Assembly: GCF_910579365.1 (NCBI RefSeq)
Contig: NZ_CAJTUX010000053.1
Coordinates: 1 to 18,811 of the forward strand
DNA: 18,811 nt
DNA from: an uncultured Oscillibacter sp.
GTDB lineage: Bacteria; Bacillota; Clostridia; Oscillospirales; Oscillospiraceae
Direction of reading: 5' to 3'
Shown here: in pieces, positions 7,083 through 13,499 of the stretch
Layout: every line of letters begins with the position of its first letter
How positions within the stretch are numbered: the stretch's first letter is position 1
Notes under the pieces: model-generated
The model's database searches: none
What the model was told of the DNA's origin: nothing
What the model saw: the letters and a program-made list of their open reading frames with translations, nothing else
Translations under genes and position numbers: made by a program

Positions 7083-8573
7083 ATGGTCAACGAAGCCGTA
7101 TCCAAGCTGGCCACTTACGCGCTGCGGACAGGGTTGATTGCGGAGAGCGAGTACATCTGGGCCGTCAACTCCATTCTGGACACGCTGCGCATCGACAGCT
7201 ACACGGACCCCGGACAGGAGTGGGGCGCGATTGCGCTGGCCCCTGTGCTGGAGGAACTGCTGGACGACGCCTACGCAAGAGGCGTACTGACGGAAAATTC
7301 CGTGGTCTTCCGGGACCTCTTCGACACGGAGCTGATGGGCCGCCTGACGCCCCGCCCCGCTCAGGTAATTGCGAAATTCCAGGCGCTCCGCGCCCAGGAC
7401 CCCAAGGCCGCCACGGACTGGTATTACCAATTCAGCCAGGACACCAACTACATCCGCCGGGACCGCATCGCCAAAGACATGCAGTGGAAGGCCCCCACGG
7501 AGTACGGGGAGCTGGACATCACCATCAACCTCTCCAAGCCGGAGAAGGACCCCAAAGCCATCGCCGCCGCCCGGGACCTCCCCGCCTCCGACTATCCCCG
7601 CTGCCAGCTCTGCGCCTCCAACGAGGGCTACGCCGGCCGGGTGAACCACCCCGCGAGACAGAACCACCGGGTTGTCCCCATCACCATCAACGGCTCTCCC
7701 TGGTTTTTGCAGTACTCCCCTTATGTGTACTACAACGAACACTGCATCTGCCTGAACCGGGAACACACCCCCATGAAGATCGACCGGGCGTGCTTCGGCA
7801 AGCTCCTGGACTTTGTGCGGCAGTTCCCCCACTACTTCGTGGGTTCCAACGCGGACCTGCCCATCGTGGGCGGCTCCATCCTGGCCCATGACCATTTCCA
7901 GGGCGGGCGGTACACCTTCGCCATGGAGAGGGCCCCGGTGGAGACGTCTTTCACCTTTCCCGGCTTTGAGGATGTGGAGGCGGGCATTGTGAAGTGGCCC
8001 ATGTCCGTGGTCCGCATCTCCTCTGAAGGCCCGGAGCGGCTGATAGACCTCGCCGACAACATTCTGGGCAAATGGCGGGGCTACACCGATGAGGCGGCGG
8101 TAATCCTCGCCGAGACGGACGGCGTGCCCCACAACACCATCACCCCCATCGCCCGGCGGCGGGGGGAGAAGTACGAATTGGACCTGGTTCTGCGGAACAA
8201 CCTGACCACGGAGCAGTATCCCCTCGGCCTATACCACCCCCACGATGAGCTGCACCATATTAAAAAGGAGAACATCGGCCTCATCGAGGTCATGGGCCTG
8301 GCCGTCCTCCCCGCCCGGCTGAAAGAGGAGCTGGCGGCGGTGGCGGACTGCCTGGCCCGCGGCAAGGACCTCCGGGCCGGTGAGAAGACCGCAAAGCACG
8401 CCGACTGGGCGGAGGCCTTCGCCCCCCGCCACACCATCACGGCGGAGAACGCCCTGGAAATCGTGCAGCAAGAAACCGGCCTGGTCTTTGCCCAGGTCCT
8501 GGAGCACGCCGGGGTCTATAAGCGGACAGAGGCGGGCAGGAACGCTTTCCTCCGCTTCCTGGAGACGGTCTGA
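7083..8573 (+). CDS. galT: Galactose-1-phosphate uridylyltransferase, class II
   Basis: GalT exchanges UMP between UDP-glucose and galactose-1-phosphate, giving UDP-galactose and glucose-1-phosphate. This is the Firmicutes-type (class II) enzyme of about 500 residues, not the ~350-residue E. coli type. Visible features are the long N-terminal helical domain, the block NEGYAGRVNHPARQNHRVVPI, and the active-site AHDHFQGG (about 268-275), whose histidine carries UMP. The in-frame start at 7044 has no ribosome site. ATG 7083 is preceded by AGAGGAA with good spacing, giving 496 residues. It is co-transcribed with galK and ends just before a strong terminator. No galE or galM is in the window. Confidence 0.94.
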   Translation: MVNEAVSKLATYALRTGLIAESEYIWAVNSILDTLRIDSYTDPGQEWGAIALAPVLEELLDDAYARGVLTENSVVFRDLFDTELMGRLTPRPAQVIAKFQALRAQDPKAATDWYYQFSQDTNYIRRDRIAKDMQWKAPTEYGELDITINLSKPEKDPKAIAAARDLPASDYPRCQLCASNEGYAGRVNHPARQNHRVVPITINGSPWFLQYSPYVYYNEHCICLNREHTPMKIDRACFGKLLDFVRQFPHYFVGSNADLPIVGGSILAHDHFQGGRYTFAMERAPVETSFTFPGFEDVEAGIVKWPMSVVRISSEGPERLIDLADNILGKWRGYTDEAAVILAETDGVPHNTITPIARRRGEKYELDLVLRNNLTTEQYPLGLYHPHDELHHIKKENIGLIEVMGLAVLPARLKEELAAVADCLARGKDLRAGEKTAKHADWAEAFAPRHTITAENALEIVQQETGLVFAQVLEHAGVYKRTEAGRNAFLRFLETV

Positions 8574-8593
8574 TTCCGGACAGCATACCTGTT

Positions 8594-8626
8594 AAAGCTC
8601 CCGCCGGCAGAGCCGGCGGGAGCTTT
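8594..8626 (+). terminator. Strong hairpin after galT
   Basis: A perfect 15-bp inverted repeat, AAAGCTCCCGCCGGC / GCCGGCGGGAGCTTT, with loop AGA lies 21 nt after the galT stop. The arms end in A3/T3, so a short U-stretch follows the GC stem. It separates the gal unit from ilvD. Confidence 0.85.
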
Positions 8627-8642
8627 GCCGTGCCCAGGCGTC

Positions 8643-8671
8643 TTGACATCCGTGGAGTTTTATATTACTAT
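8643..8671 (+). promoter_or_regulatory. Near-consensus sigma-A promoter of ilvD
   Basis: TTGACA (8643-8648, perfect -35) and TACTAT (8666-8671) are 17 nt apart. The leader to the ilvD ATG is about 68 nt and ends in TAGGAGGC. It is too short for a T-box or a leader-peptide attenuator; only a small CCGGG...CCCGG hairpin is seen in it. Confidence 0.8.
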
Positions 8672-8745
8672 TTAAAGCCGTAAGCAGCGTTTCCCCATTT
8701 CGATTTCTGCCGGGCCAATCCCCCGGACACATAGGAGGCACAGCC

Positions 8746-10413
8746 ATGAAAGAACAAAGCCGCAATGTCACCCAGGGCGTGGAACGGGCCCCGAACCGCT
8801 CTCTCTTTTACGCTCTGGGCTACACCAAGGAGGAATTGGAGCGCCCGCTGATCGGCGTGGTCTGCTCCTATAACGAAATCGTCCCTGGGCACATGAATCT
8901 GGACAAGATTGCCGAAGCCGTCAAAGCGGGCATCCGCTCTGCGGGAGGCACCCCCGTGGAATTCCCCGCCATCGCCGTTTGCGACGGCATCGCCATGGGC
9001 CACGTGGGCATGAAGTACTCCCTCATCACCCGGGACCTCATCGCCGACTCCACCGAGGCCATGGCCATCGCCCACCAGTTTGACGGGCTGGTGATGATCC
9101 CCAACTGCGACAAGAATGTCCCCGGCCTTCTCATGGCCGCCGCCCGGCTGAACATCCCCGCCATCTTCTGCTCCGGCGGTCCCATGCTGGCGGGCCGCCT
9201 CCAGGACGGACGCCGCACCTGCCTGAGCCACATGTTCGAGGCCGTGGGCAGCTACTACGCCGGGAAGCTGGACGAAGCCGGGGTGGAGGACTATGAGAAC
9301 AACGCCTGCCCCACCTGCGGCTCCTGCTCCGGCATGTACACCGCCAACTCCATGAACTGCCTTACCGAGGCCATTGGCATGGCCCTCCGGGGCAACGGCA
9401 CCATCCCCGCCGTCTGGTCTGCCCGGCTGCGCCTGGCCAAGCACACGGGTATGAAGATCATGGAACTGGTAGAGAAGAACATCCGTCCCCGGGACATCAT
9501 GACTGCCGCAGCCTTCCACAACGCCGAAACTGTGGACATGGCCCTGGGCTGCTCCACCAATACCATGCTCCACCTCCCCGCCATCGCCCACGAGTGCGGC
9601 ATCGAACTGGATTTGGACATGTCCAATGAAATCTCCTCCAAAACCCCCAACCTCTGCCATCTGGCCCCCGCCGGGGACACCTATATGGAGGACCTGGAGG
9701 GCGCGGGCGGCGTCTACGCCGTCATGAAGGAGCTGACAAAACGGAACCTTCTGGACACCTCCCTGCTGACCTGCACCGGACGAACCGTCGCCGGGAATCT
9801 GGAGGGCGTGGAAAACCGGAACCCGGAGCTGATCCGCCCCATAGAGAACCCCTACTCCCAGGACGGCGGCATCGCCGTGCTGAAGGGCAATCTGGCCCCG
9901 GAGGGCTGCGTGGTGAAGCGCTCCGCCGTGGCCCCTGAGATGATGACCCACACCGGCCCCGCCCGGGTCTTTGACTGCGAGGAAGACGCTATTTCCGCCA
10001 TCTACGCCGGGAAAATCCAGGCCGGGGATGTGGTGGTCATCCGCTATGAGGGCCCGAAGGGCGGTCCGGGGATGCGGGAAATGCTGAATCCCACCTCCGC
10101 CATCGCGGGCATGGGCCTGGACAAGGACGTTGCCCTCATCACCGACGGCCGCTTCTCCGGCGCCACCCGAGGCGCCTCCATCGGCCACGTCTGCCCGGAA
10201 GCCGCCCGGGGCGGTCCCATCGCCTTTGTGGAGGATGGAGATACCATCGCCATTGACATCACCAAATGCTCCATCTCCCTGGAGGTAGACGAAGCGACTC
10301 TGGCGGAGCGGAAGGCCAAGTGGGTCTGTCCGGAACCCAAGATCAAGACCGGCTACGCCGCCCGGTACGCCAAGCTGGTCACCAGCGCCGCCCGGGGCGC
10401 GGTGCTGGAATAA
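8746..10413 (+). CDS. ilvD: Dihydroxy-acid dehydratase
   Basis: IlvD dehydrates 2,3-dihydroxy-isovalerate and -methylvalerate to the 2-keto acids in valine, isoleucine and leucine synthesis, using an iron-sulfur cluster. The protein has 555 residues, normal length. Visible motifs are IPNCDKNVPG (C121), NACPTCGSCSGMYTANSMN (C188, C191, C194), YEGPKGGPGMREML and TDGRFSGATRGASIGHVCPEAA. At the position where many bacterial enzymes have the first cluster cysteine (TPCN), this one reads VPGH, as I recall for enzymes of anaerobes. ATG 8746 follows TAGGAGGC. The gene stands alone here: no other ilv or leu genes are nearby, and the next gene is an unrelated phosphatase. Confidence 0.97.
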   Translation: MKEQSRNVTQGVERAPNRSLFYALGYTKEELERPLIGVVCSYNEIVPGHMNLDKIAEAVKAGIRSAGGTPVEFPAIAVCDGIAMGHVGMKYSLITRDLIADSTEAMAIAHQFDGLVMIPNCDKNVPGLLMAAARLNIPAIFCSGGPMLAGRLQDGRRTCLSHMFEAVGSYYAGKLDEAGVEDYENNACPTCGSCSGMYTANSMNCLTEAIGMALRGNGTIPAVWSARLRLAKHTGMKIMELVEKNIRPRDIMTAAAFHNAETVDMALGCSTNTMLHLPAIAHECGIELDLDMSNEISSKTPNLCHLAPAGDTYMEDLEGAGGVYAVMKELTKRNLLDTSLLTCTGRTVAGNLEGVENRNPELIRPIENPYSQDGGIAVLKGNLAPEGCVVKRSAVAPEMMTHTGPARVFDCEEDAISAIYAGKIQAGDVVVIRYEGPKGGPGMREMLNPTSAIAGMGLDKDVALITDGRFSGATRGASIGHVCPEAARGGPIAFVEDGDTIAIDITKCSISLEVDEATLAERKAKWVCPEPKIKTGYAARYAKLVTSAARGAVLE

Positions 10414-10442
10414 TCCCGGCAGCTCCTCCATACGATTTTCCA

Positions 10443-10474
10443 GGGCTGCGGACGCCCAGACTGCGGCCCTTTTT
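10443..10474 (+). terminator. Hairpin plus T-run between ilvD and the PAP2 gene
   Basis: GGGCTGC (10443-10449) pairs with GCGGCCC (10463-10469), including one G-T pair, with a 13-nt loop, and five T follow directly (10470-10474). This fits a moderate intrinsic terminator after ilvD. Because the PAP2 ribosome site begins just behind it and no separate promoter is obvious, it may act as a partial terminator that sets read-through. Confidence 0.55.
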
Positions 10475-10492
10475 CGAAAGGGGGAATCTCCT

Positions 10493-11020
10493 GTGCAAAA
10501 CGCGGAACTGGCCCTTCTGGACGGCATCCAGAACCTGCGGTGCGGCCCTCTCGACTGGCTGATGCCCTTCCTCAGCGGCTTGAGCAACCACGGCGAGCTC
10601 TGGATTTTTCTTGCCGCGCTCCTGCTCCTCCTCCGCCGGCAGAGGAAACATGGCATCGCCGCCGCCTGTGCTCTGGTTCTGGACCTGGTATTCTGCAACA
10701 TGCTGTTAAAGCCTCTCATCGGCCGAACCCGGCCCTTTGTCTTCCGGCCGAACCTTCCCCTTCTGGTCCCTCCCCCAGGAGACGCCTCTTTCCCCTCCGG
10801 CCATACGGCGGCGGCCTTTGCCGTGGTTTTCGCCCTGCGGGCCTCGGGGAGCCCTCTGTGGCGGCCGGCGCTGGTTCTGGCGGCGGCAATCGCGTTCTCC
10901 CGTCTGTATCTCTATGTCCACTGGCCCACCGACATCGTGGGGGGCATCCTCCTGGGGGCCGCCGTAGGCTGGGCGGGGGCCAGAGCGGCGGAAACCACTC
11001 TTGCGAACTCCCAAGACTAA
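10493..11020 (+). CDS. PAP2-family membrane phosphatase
   Basis: Membrane phosphatase of the PAP2 (type 2 phosphatidic acid phosphatase) family, 175 residues. The three family motifs are complete: KPLIGRTRP (K73, R80), PSGH (101-104, H104) and SRLYLYVHWPTD (R137, H143, D147). Several hydrophobic segments surround them, so the active site should face the outside of the membrane. Bacterial members act on undecaprenyl pyrophosphate, phosphatidylglycerol phosphate or other lipid phosphates, and sequence alone does not decide between these. The start is GTG at 10493, with AGGGGG 8 nt upstream. It sits 79 nt behind ilvD, beyond a candidate terminator, and is followed by a strong hairpin. Confidence 0.9.
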   Translation: MQNAELALLDGIQNLRCGPLDWLMPFLSGLSNHGELWIFLAALLLLLRRQRKHGIAAACALVLDLVFCNMLLKPLIGRTRPFVFRPNLPLLVPPPGDASFPSGHTAAAFAVVFALRASGSPLWRPALVLAAAIAFSRLYLYVHWPTDIVGGILLGAAVGWAGARAAETTLANSQD

Positions 11021-11024
11021 AGGA

Positions 11025-11052
11025 AACCCCGGACCCTGTTGGGTCCGGGGTT
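11025..11052. terminator. Bidirectional hairpin between PAP2 gene and cysteine-rich gene
   Basis: A perfect 12-bp stem, AACCCCGGACCC / GGGTCCGGGGTT, with a 4-nt loop lies between two convergent genes: 4 nt after the PAP2 stop and 33 nt from the stop of the minus-strand cysteine-rich gene. Neither side has a long T-run (GTTGTTC on plus, GGTTTCCTTT on minus). Confidence 0.7.
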
Positions 11053-11085
11053 GTTCATTGCGCCAGCCTTCGTGAAAAGTACGGT

Positions 11086-11283
11086 TCAGCAGCAGGGAGC
11101 GGGGTTGCAGCAGTTGTTGTTGCAGCCGCCGCAGTTGCAGCCGCCGCAGTTGCAATTGCAGTTGCAGCCGCAGCCGCAGCTGTTGCCGCCCCAGCTGTTG
11201 TTGTTGCCGCAGCAGCACCAGACGATGATCAGCAGGATGATGATCCAGCAGCAGTTGCCGCCGCCAAAGCCATTATTGCACAT
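11086..11283 (-). CDS. Tiny cysteine/asparagine/glycine-rich membrane peptide
   Basis: A 65-residue protein with 19 Cys, 15 Asn and 13 Gly. It starts MCNNGFGGGNCC, then has one very short hydrophobic segment (WIIILLIIVW, residues 13-22), a CCC triplet, and a tail of CGC/CNC/CGGCN units with no charged residues. The CGGCN unit occurs twice in tandem (46-55), encoded by a perfect 15-bp repeat. ATG 11283 is preceded by AGGAGG with good spacing, and the reading frame is closed by a hairpin, so I take it as real. Similar small Cys-rich proteins in Clostridia carry the uninformative label 'chorion class high-cysteine protein'. The GFGGG-hydrophobic start also recalls tiny spore proteins of Bacillus (YjcZ type). 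A spore or envelope role is inference only. Confidence 0.75.
   Translation of the reverse strand: MCNNGFGGGNCCWIIILLIIVWCCCGNNNSWGGNSCGCGCNCNCNCGGCNCGGCNNNCCNPAPCC
11119..11148. repeat. Two tandem 15-bp units inside the cysteine-rich gene
   Basis: GTTGCAGCCGCCGCA occurs twice back to back (11119-11133 and 11134-11148), encoding CGGCN twice on the minus strand. The surrounding 11100-11215 is a low-complexity GCAGTTGCAGCC tract that could expand or contract by slippage. Confidence 0.85.
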
Positions 11284-11332
11284 AAGTTGAAACCTCCTGA
11301 GAGATGTAGACCGAATCGGAGCGGTCTCAGTT

Positions 11333-11359
11333 CATCATATGCGCCTGGCAGAAGCGGGT
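11333..11359 (-). promoter_or_regulatory. Possible sporulation-type (SigK-like) promoter of the cysteine-rich gene
   Basis: On the minus strand, AC (11359-11358) and CATATGATG (11341-11333) are 16 nt apart. This resembles the SigK pattern AC-16/17-CATAnnnTA with one mismatch (TG for TA). The site falls between the SLH-gene terminator and the ribosome site, leaving a leader of about 43 nt. Short degenerate consensus, so only suggestive. Confidence 0.3.
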
Positions 11360-11360
11360 G

Positions 11361-11399
11361 ACAAAGAAAAGCCGCCCGCAGGGCTTTCCCGCAGGCGGC
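11361..11399 (-). terminator. Intrinsic terminator of the rex-SLH unit
   Basis: On the minus strand, GCCGCCTGCGGG pairs over 12 bp (two G-T pairs) with the arm at 11371-11382 around a 5-nt loop, and TTTTCTTTGT follows. It begins 7 nt after the stop of the SLH-domain gene. Confidence 0.85.
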
Positions 11400-11406
11400 C
11401 TCCTTT

Positions 11407-12480
11407 TCACAGCCGCCAATTGACCACCGGCGGCGCGGTATCTCGTTCCCATTGGGTGAAAACACCCTTGTCCATCAGCGTCTCTCCCAAGGTCCGGCCC
11501 GTACCGGAAACCTGCGCCTCCAGCGCGTAATAGGAGATGTACACCAGCTCCGCCCGGAGGAAGGGATCGCTCTGGAGCATAGCCGCCTCCCCTTCTGTCA
11601 GTACGCCGGCATTTTGCGCCCGGGCCAGCGTATCGGACAAATCCGTGTTGGCAGCGGAGCTGTATCCCAGCGCCCGAAGAACAAACTCTGTATACTGCCG
11701 GGCATTCACAGAGGCCGAGGGCCGAAACTCTGTGGCGCTGTATCCGTTGGTATATCCCCGTTCATAGGCATAACCCACATACTTGGCCCCGCTGCTGCCC
11801 GGCTGCACATCGCCAAAGGGACACGTCCCATTCCAGGCCAGCGCCTCGCTCTCCTCCCCCAAGACCCGAATGAACATAATCAGCGCCTGGAGCCGGGTAG
11901 GGGCTACCTCCAGGTCAAAGCCCTGGCCGTAGCCGGTAAAGCTGCCCTGGAAGAGGTGCATGGCTTTCAGCGCGGACGCCATGGCATTGTAATCGGTGGC
12001 GGTGGAATAGTGAAACGTGCATGCCCCCTGCCAGTCCACCACGGCCGTCTTGCTGGTAACGGTAAAACTGGCGGCGGTGTCCTCCGCCACCAGATAGCGA
12101 TGTCTTGCCGCCAGGCTCTCTCCGCTGGGCAGCACGTTTCCCGTGGTCACATCCACCACCGCTCCGGCGATATAGTCCACCCGGGCGCTTCCCGCCAGCA
12201 GCAGCACGCTGTCTCCCGCAGCGGCCTGCAAAAGGTCCTCCTGCTTCAGCCGGACCTCCGTCCAGGAGGCGGCGGAGGCAGGCGCGGCGGGTTCGCCGCT
12301 CTGCCCTGAAAGCGCGGCGTCCAGACGGGCGTCCACAGCGGCATCCACCTTGCTGGTAAACGCGCCGGTGAGATAGGACAGCGAGGCCAGCGGGTCCGCC
12401 GCGTCGCCTGCGGCGGCGGCCCAGACGGCAGCGGCGGCCAGTATACACAGCGGGAGCAGAAACAAGGTCTTTTTCCGCAT
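11407..12480 (-). CDS. Secreted S-layer-homology (SLH) domain protein
   Basis: A predicted exported protein of 357 residues. The N-terminus MRKK plus a hydrophobic stretch (about 5-23, ending AAAAGDA) is a signal peptide. The middle (about 75-170) is a domain I cannot name, rich in A, V and T. The region from about 195 on resembles SLH modules: a TRLQALIMFIRVLGEE helix, then CPFGDVQP...YVGYAYERGYTNGYSATEFRPSASVNARQYTEFVLRALGYS and a partial third repeat to the end. SLH modules anchor proteins to secondary wall polymers. ATG 12480 has AAAGGA 9 nt upstream. It starts 22 nt after the rex stop with no terminator between, so it is probably co-transcribed with rex and subject to its control. Confidence 0.82.
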   Translation of the reverse strand: MRKKTLFLLPLCILAAAAVWAAAAGDAADPLASLSYLTGAFTSKVDAAVDARLDAALSGQSGEPAAPASAASWTEVRLKQEDLLQAAAGDSVLLLAGSARVDYIAGAVVDVTTGNVLPSGESLAARHRYLVAEDTAASFTVTSKTAVVDWQGACTFHYSTATDYNAMASALKAMHLFQGSFTGYGQGFDLEVAPTRLQALIMFIRVLGEESEALAWNGTCPFGDVQPGSSGAKYVGYAYERGYTNGYSATEFRPSASVNARQYTEFVLRALGYSSAANTDLSDTLARAQNAGVLTEGEAAMLQSDPFLRAELVYISYYALEAQVSGTGRTLGETLMDKGVFTQWERDTAPPVVNWRL

Positions 12481-12502
12481 GAGAGCGATTCCTTTCTCCA
12501 GG

Positions 12503-13132
12503 TCAGCGATTGGCGATCCGGTAGCTCAAAGTCAAGAGGCTGTCCGCAAAATGGATGTTCTCAATTTTCACATCCGGTTCGCCGCAGGTCAGCTCCACAT
12601 TGGTAAAATTCCAAAAGCCCCGAACCCCCAGGGCAATCAGGCGGTCCGCCGTCTCCTGGGCGATGGACTGCGGAATCGTCAGCACCACCACATCCACAGT
12701 ATGGCACTTGATATAGGCGTCCACCTCGTCCATAGAATAGATGGGAACCCCGTTCACCTTGGTTCCGGTCACGGCAGGGGAAATGTCAAAAGCGGCGTCC
12801 ACGGTAAAGCCCGTCTGTGTGAAGGGGAAGTTTTGCAGCAGCGCGTGGCCCAAATTGCCCACGCCAATCATAACCAGATGATGGTGGTTGTCCACCCCTA
12901 AAATGCGGCCGATTTCCGTGTGCAGTTCCTCCACATTATAGCCATAGCCCTGCTGGCCGAATTCGCCGAAGCAGCTCAAATCCTGGCGGATTTGGGAAGC
13001 GGTGATGTTCATCTCCTGTCCCAGGGAATGGGAAGAAATGCGCACCACGCCCTTGGCGCAAAGCTCTGTCAATTGCCGGTAATAGCGAGGCAGCCGCCGG
13101 ATCACGGCATCCGAGACATTATCCTTTTTCAA
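12503..13132 (-). CDS. rex: Redox-sensing transcriptional repressor Rex
   Basis: Rex senses the NADH/NAD+ ratio: it binds operators when NADH is low and leaves them when NADH rises, controlling fermentation and redox genes. The N-terminal winged helix shows AVIRRLPRYYRQL, ISSHSLGQEMNITASQIRQDLS and CFGEFGQQGYGYNVEEL. The Rossmann domain follows with VMIGVGNLGHALLQNF (GxGxxG), and the C-terminal swapped helix ends the protein. The frame opens at GTG 13141, but AGGGGGAG directly overlaps that codon. TTG at 13132-13130 is 8 nt after it and gives the usual MKKDN...AVIRRLPRYY beginning, so I chose it (209 residues). The promoter upstream is flanked by two Rex-like palindromes, pointing to autoregulation. 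Confidence 0.95.
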   Translation of the reverse strand: MKKDNVSDAVIRRLPRYYRQLTELCAKGVVRISSHSLGQEMNITASQIRQDLSCFGEFGQQGYGYNVEELHTEIGRILGVDNHHHLVMIGVGNLGHALLQNFPFTQTGFTVDAAFDISPAVTGTKVNGVPIYSMDEVDAYIKCHTVDVVVLTIPQSIAQETADRLIALGVRGFWNFTNVELTCGEPDVKIENIHFADSLLTLSYRIANR

Positions 13133-13153
13133 AACGCTCACTCCCCCTGGCTC

Positions 13154-13171
13154 TTGTTAAATTATTTTCAA
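13154..13171. promoter_or_regulatory. Rex operator 1 (candidate)
   Basis: TTGTTAAATTATTTTCAA matches the clostridial Rex pattern TTGTTAA-N4-TTAACAA at 12 of 14 fixed positions, with correct 4-nt spacing. It covers about +1 to +17 of the predicted rex transcript, a position that would block transcription. Confidence 0.6.
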
Positions 13172-13176
13172 TTCCT

Positions 13177-13205
13177 AGTTTAGCCTAAATCCACCAACTT
13201 GTCAA
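13177..13205 (-). promoter_or_regulatory. Sigma-A promoter of rex
   Basis: On the minus strand, TTGACA (13205-13200, perfect -35) and TAAACT (13182-13177) are spaced by 17 nt. Transcription would start near 13170. The -35 hexamer lies inside Rex operator candidate 2. Confidence 0.75.
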
Positions 13206-13217
13206 TTTTTTTAACAA
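13199..13217. promoter_or_regulatory. Rex operator 2 (candidate, 5-nt spacer)
   Basis: TTGTCAATTTTTTTAACAA is a near-perfect palindrome of Rex half-sites (TTGTCAA / TTAACAA). Its spacer is 5 nt rather than the usual 4, which lowers confidence. It covers the rex -35 element and lies about 30 nt upstream of the divergent tRNA promoter. Confidence 0.4.
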
Positions 13218-13248
13218 TCTTTTTCTGCAAAATTTTTTTAAAAAACAC

Positions 13249-13277
13249 TTTACAGAAAGGGAAAATTCTGCTATACT
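13249..13277 (+). promoter_or_regulatory. Sigma-A promoter of tRNA-Arg (and perhaps rubrerythrin)
   Basis: TTTACA (13249-13254) and TATACT (13272-13277) have 17-nt spacing. A run of A and T (13228-13248) lies directly upstream and could act as an UP element, common at stable-RNA promoters. Confidence 0.7.
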
Positions 13278-13341
13278 ACGTAGGACATGTAAGGAAGCCG
13301 CTTTTGTTCCAATTTGCAGATAATTTCATATTGTTCGGTAT

Positions 13342-13418
13342 GCGCCCGTGGCGCAGTTGGATAGCGCGTCAGACTCCGACTCTGAAGGCCGCTGGTTCGA
13401 ATCCAGTCGGGCGTACCA
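13342..13418 (+). tRNA. tRNA-Arg, anticodon CCG
   Basis: A 77-nt cloverleaf can be folded. The acceptor is GCGCCCG with CGGGCGT (terminal G-T pair), and the D-arm is GCGC...GCGC around AGTTGGATA. The anticodon stem TCAGA/TCTGA has loop CTCCGAC, giving anticodon CCG (reads CGG), and the T-arm has GGTTCGAATCC. Discriminator A and CCA are encoded (13415-13418). A strong promoter precedes it and a terminator follows. Confidence 0.95.
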
Positions 13419-13452
13419 AAAGCTCTAAAAACGCAGTTTTTAGAGCTTTTTT
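13418..13452 (+). terminator. Intrinsic terminator after tRNA-Arg
   Basis: A 15-bp perfect inverted repeat, AAAAGCTCTAAAAAC / GTTTTTAGAGCTTTT, with loop GCA ends in six T. It overlaps the last base of the tRNA CCA. It lies between the tRNA and rubrerythrin, whose own promoter is not obvious. Confidence 0.9.
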
Positions 13453-13499
13453 GTAACTTTTCGCATTCATTTTGTAAATTTGAAAAGGAGGAATTCATC

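Noticed and set aside
8672..8745. T-box or leader-peptide attenuator in front of ilvD
   Set aside because: The leader is only about 68 nt, with one small hairpin, no antiterminator pair and no short ORF rich in Val, Leu or Ile codons.
8668..10719. 683-codon minus-strand frame opposite ilvD
   Set aside because: Shadow of ilvD; low-complexity G/H/V/D composition and no family resemblance.
11100..11215. Repetitive GCAGTTGCAGCC tract as a possible CRISPR or satellite array
   Set aside because: Units are 3-15 nt, without spacers, and are explained by the CGGCN/CNC codons of the cysteine-rich gene.
10540..11361. Plus-strand frame ending in long Ala/Val runs over the cysteine-rich gene
   Set aside because: It runs out of frame through the PAP2 gene and a terminator. 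The A/V runs are the reverse reading of Cys/Asn/Gly codons.
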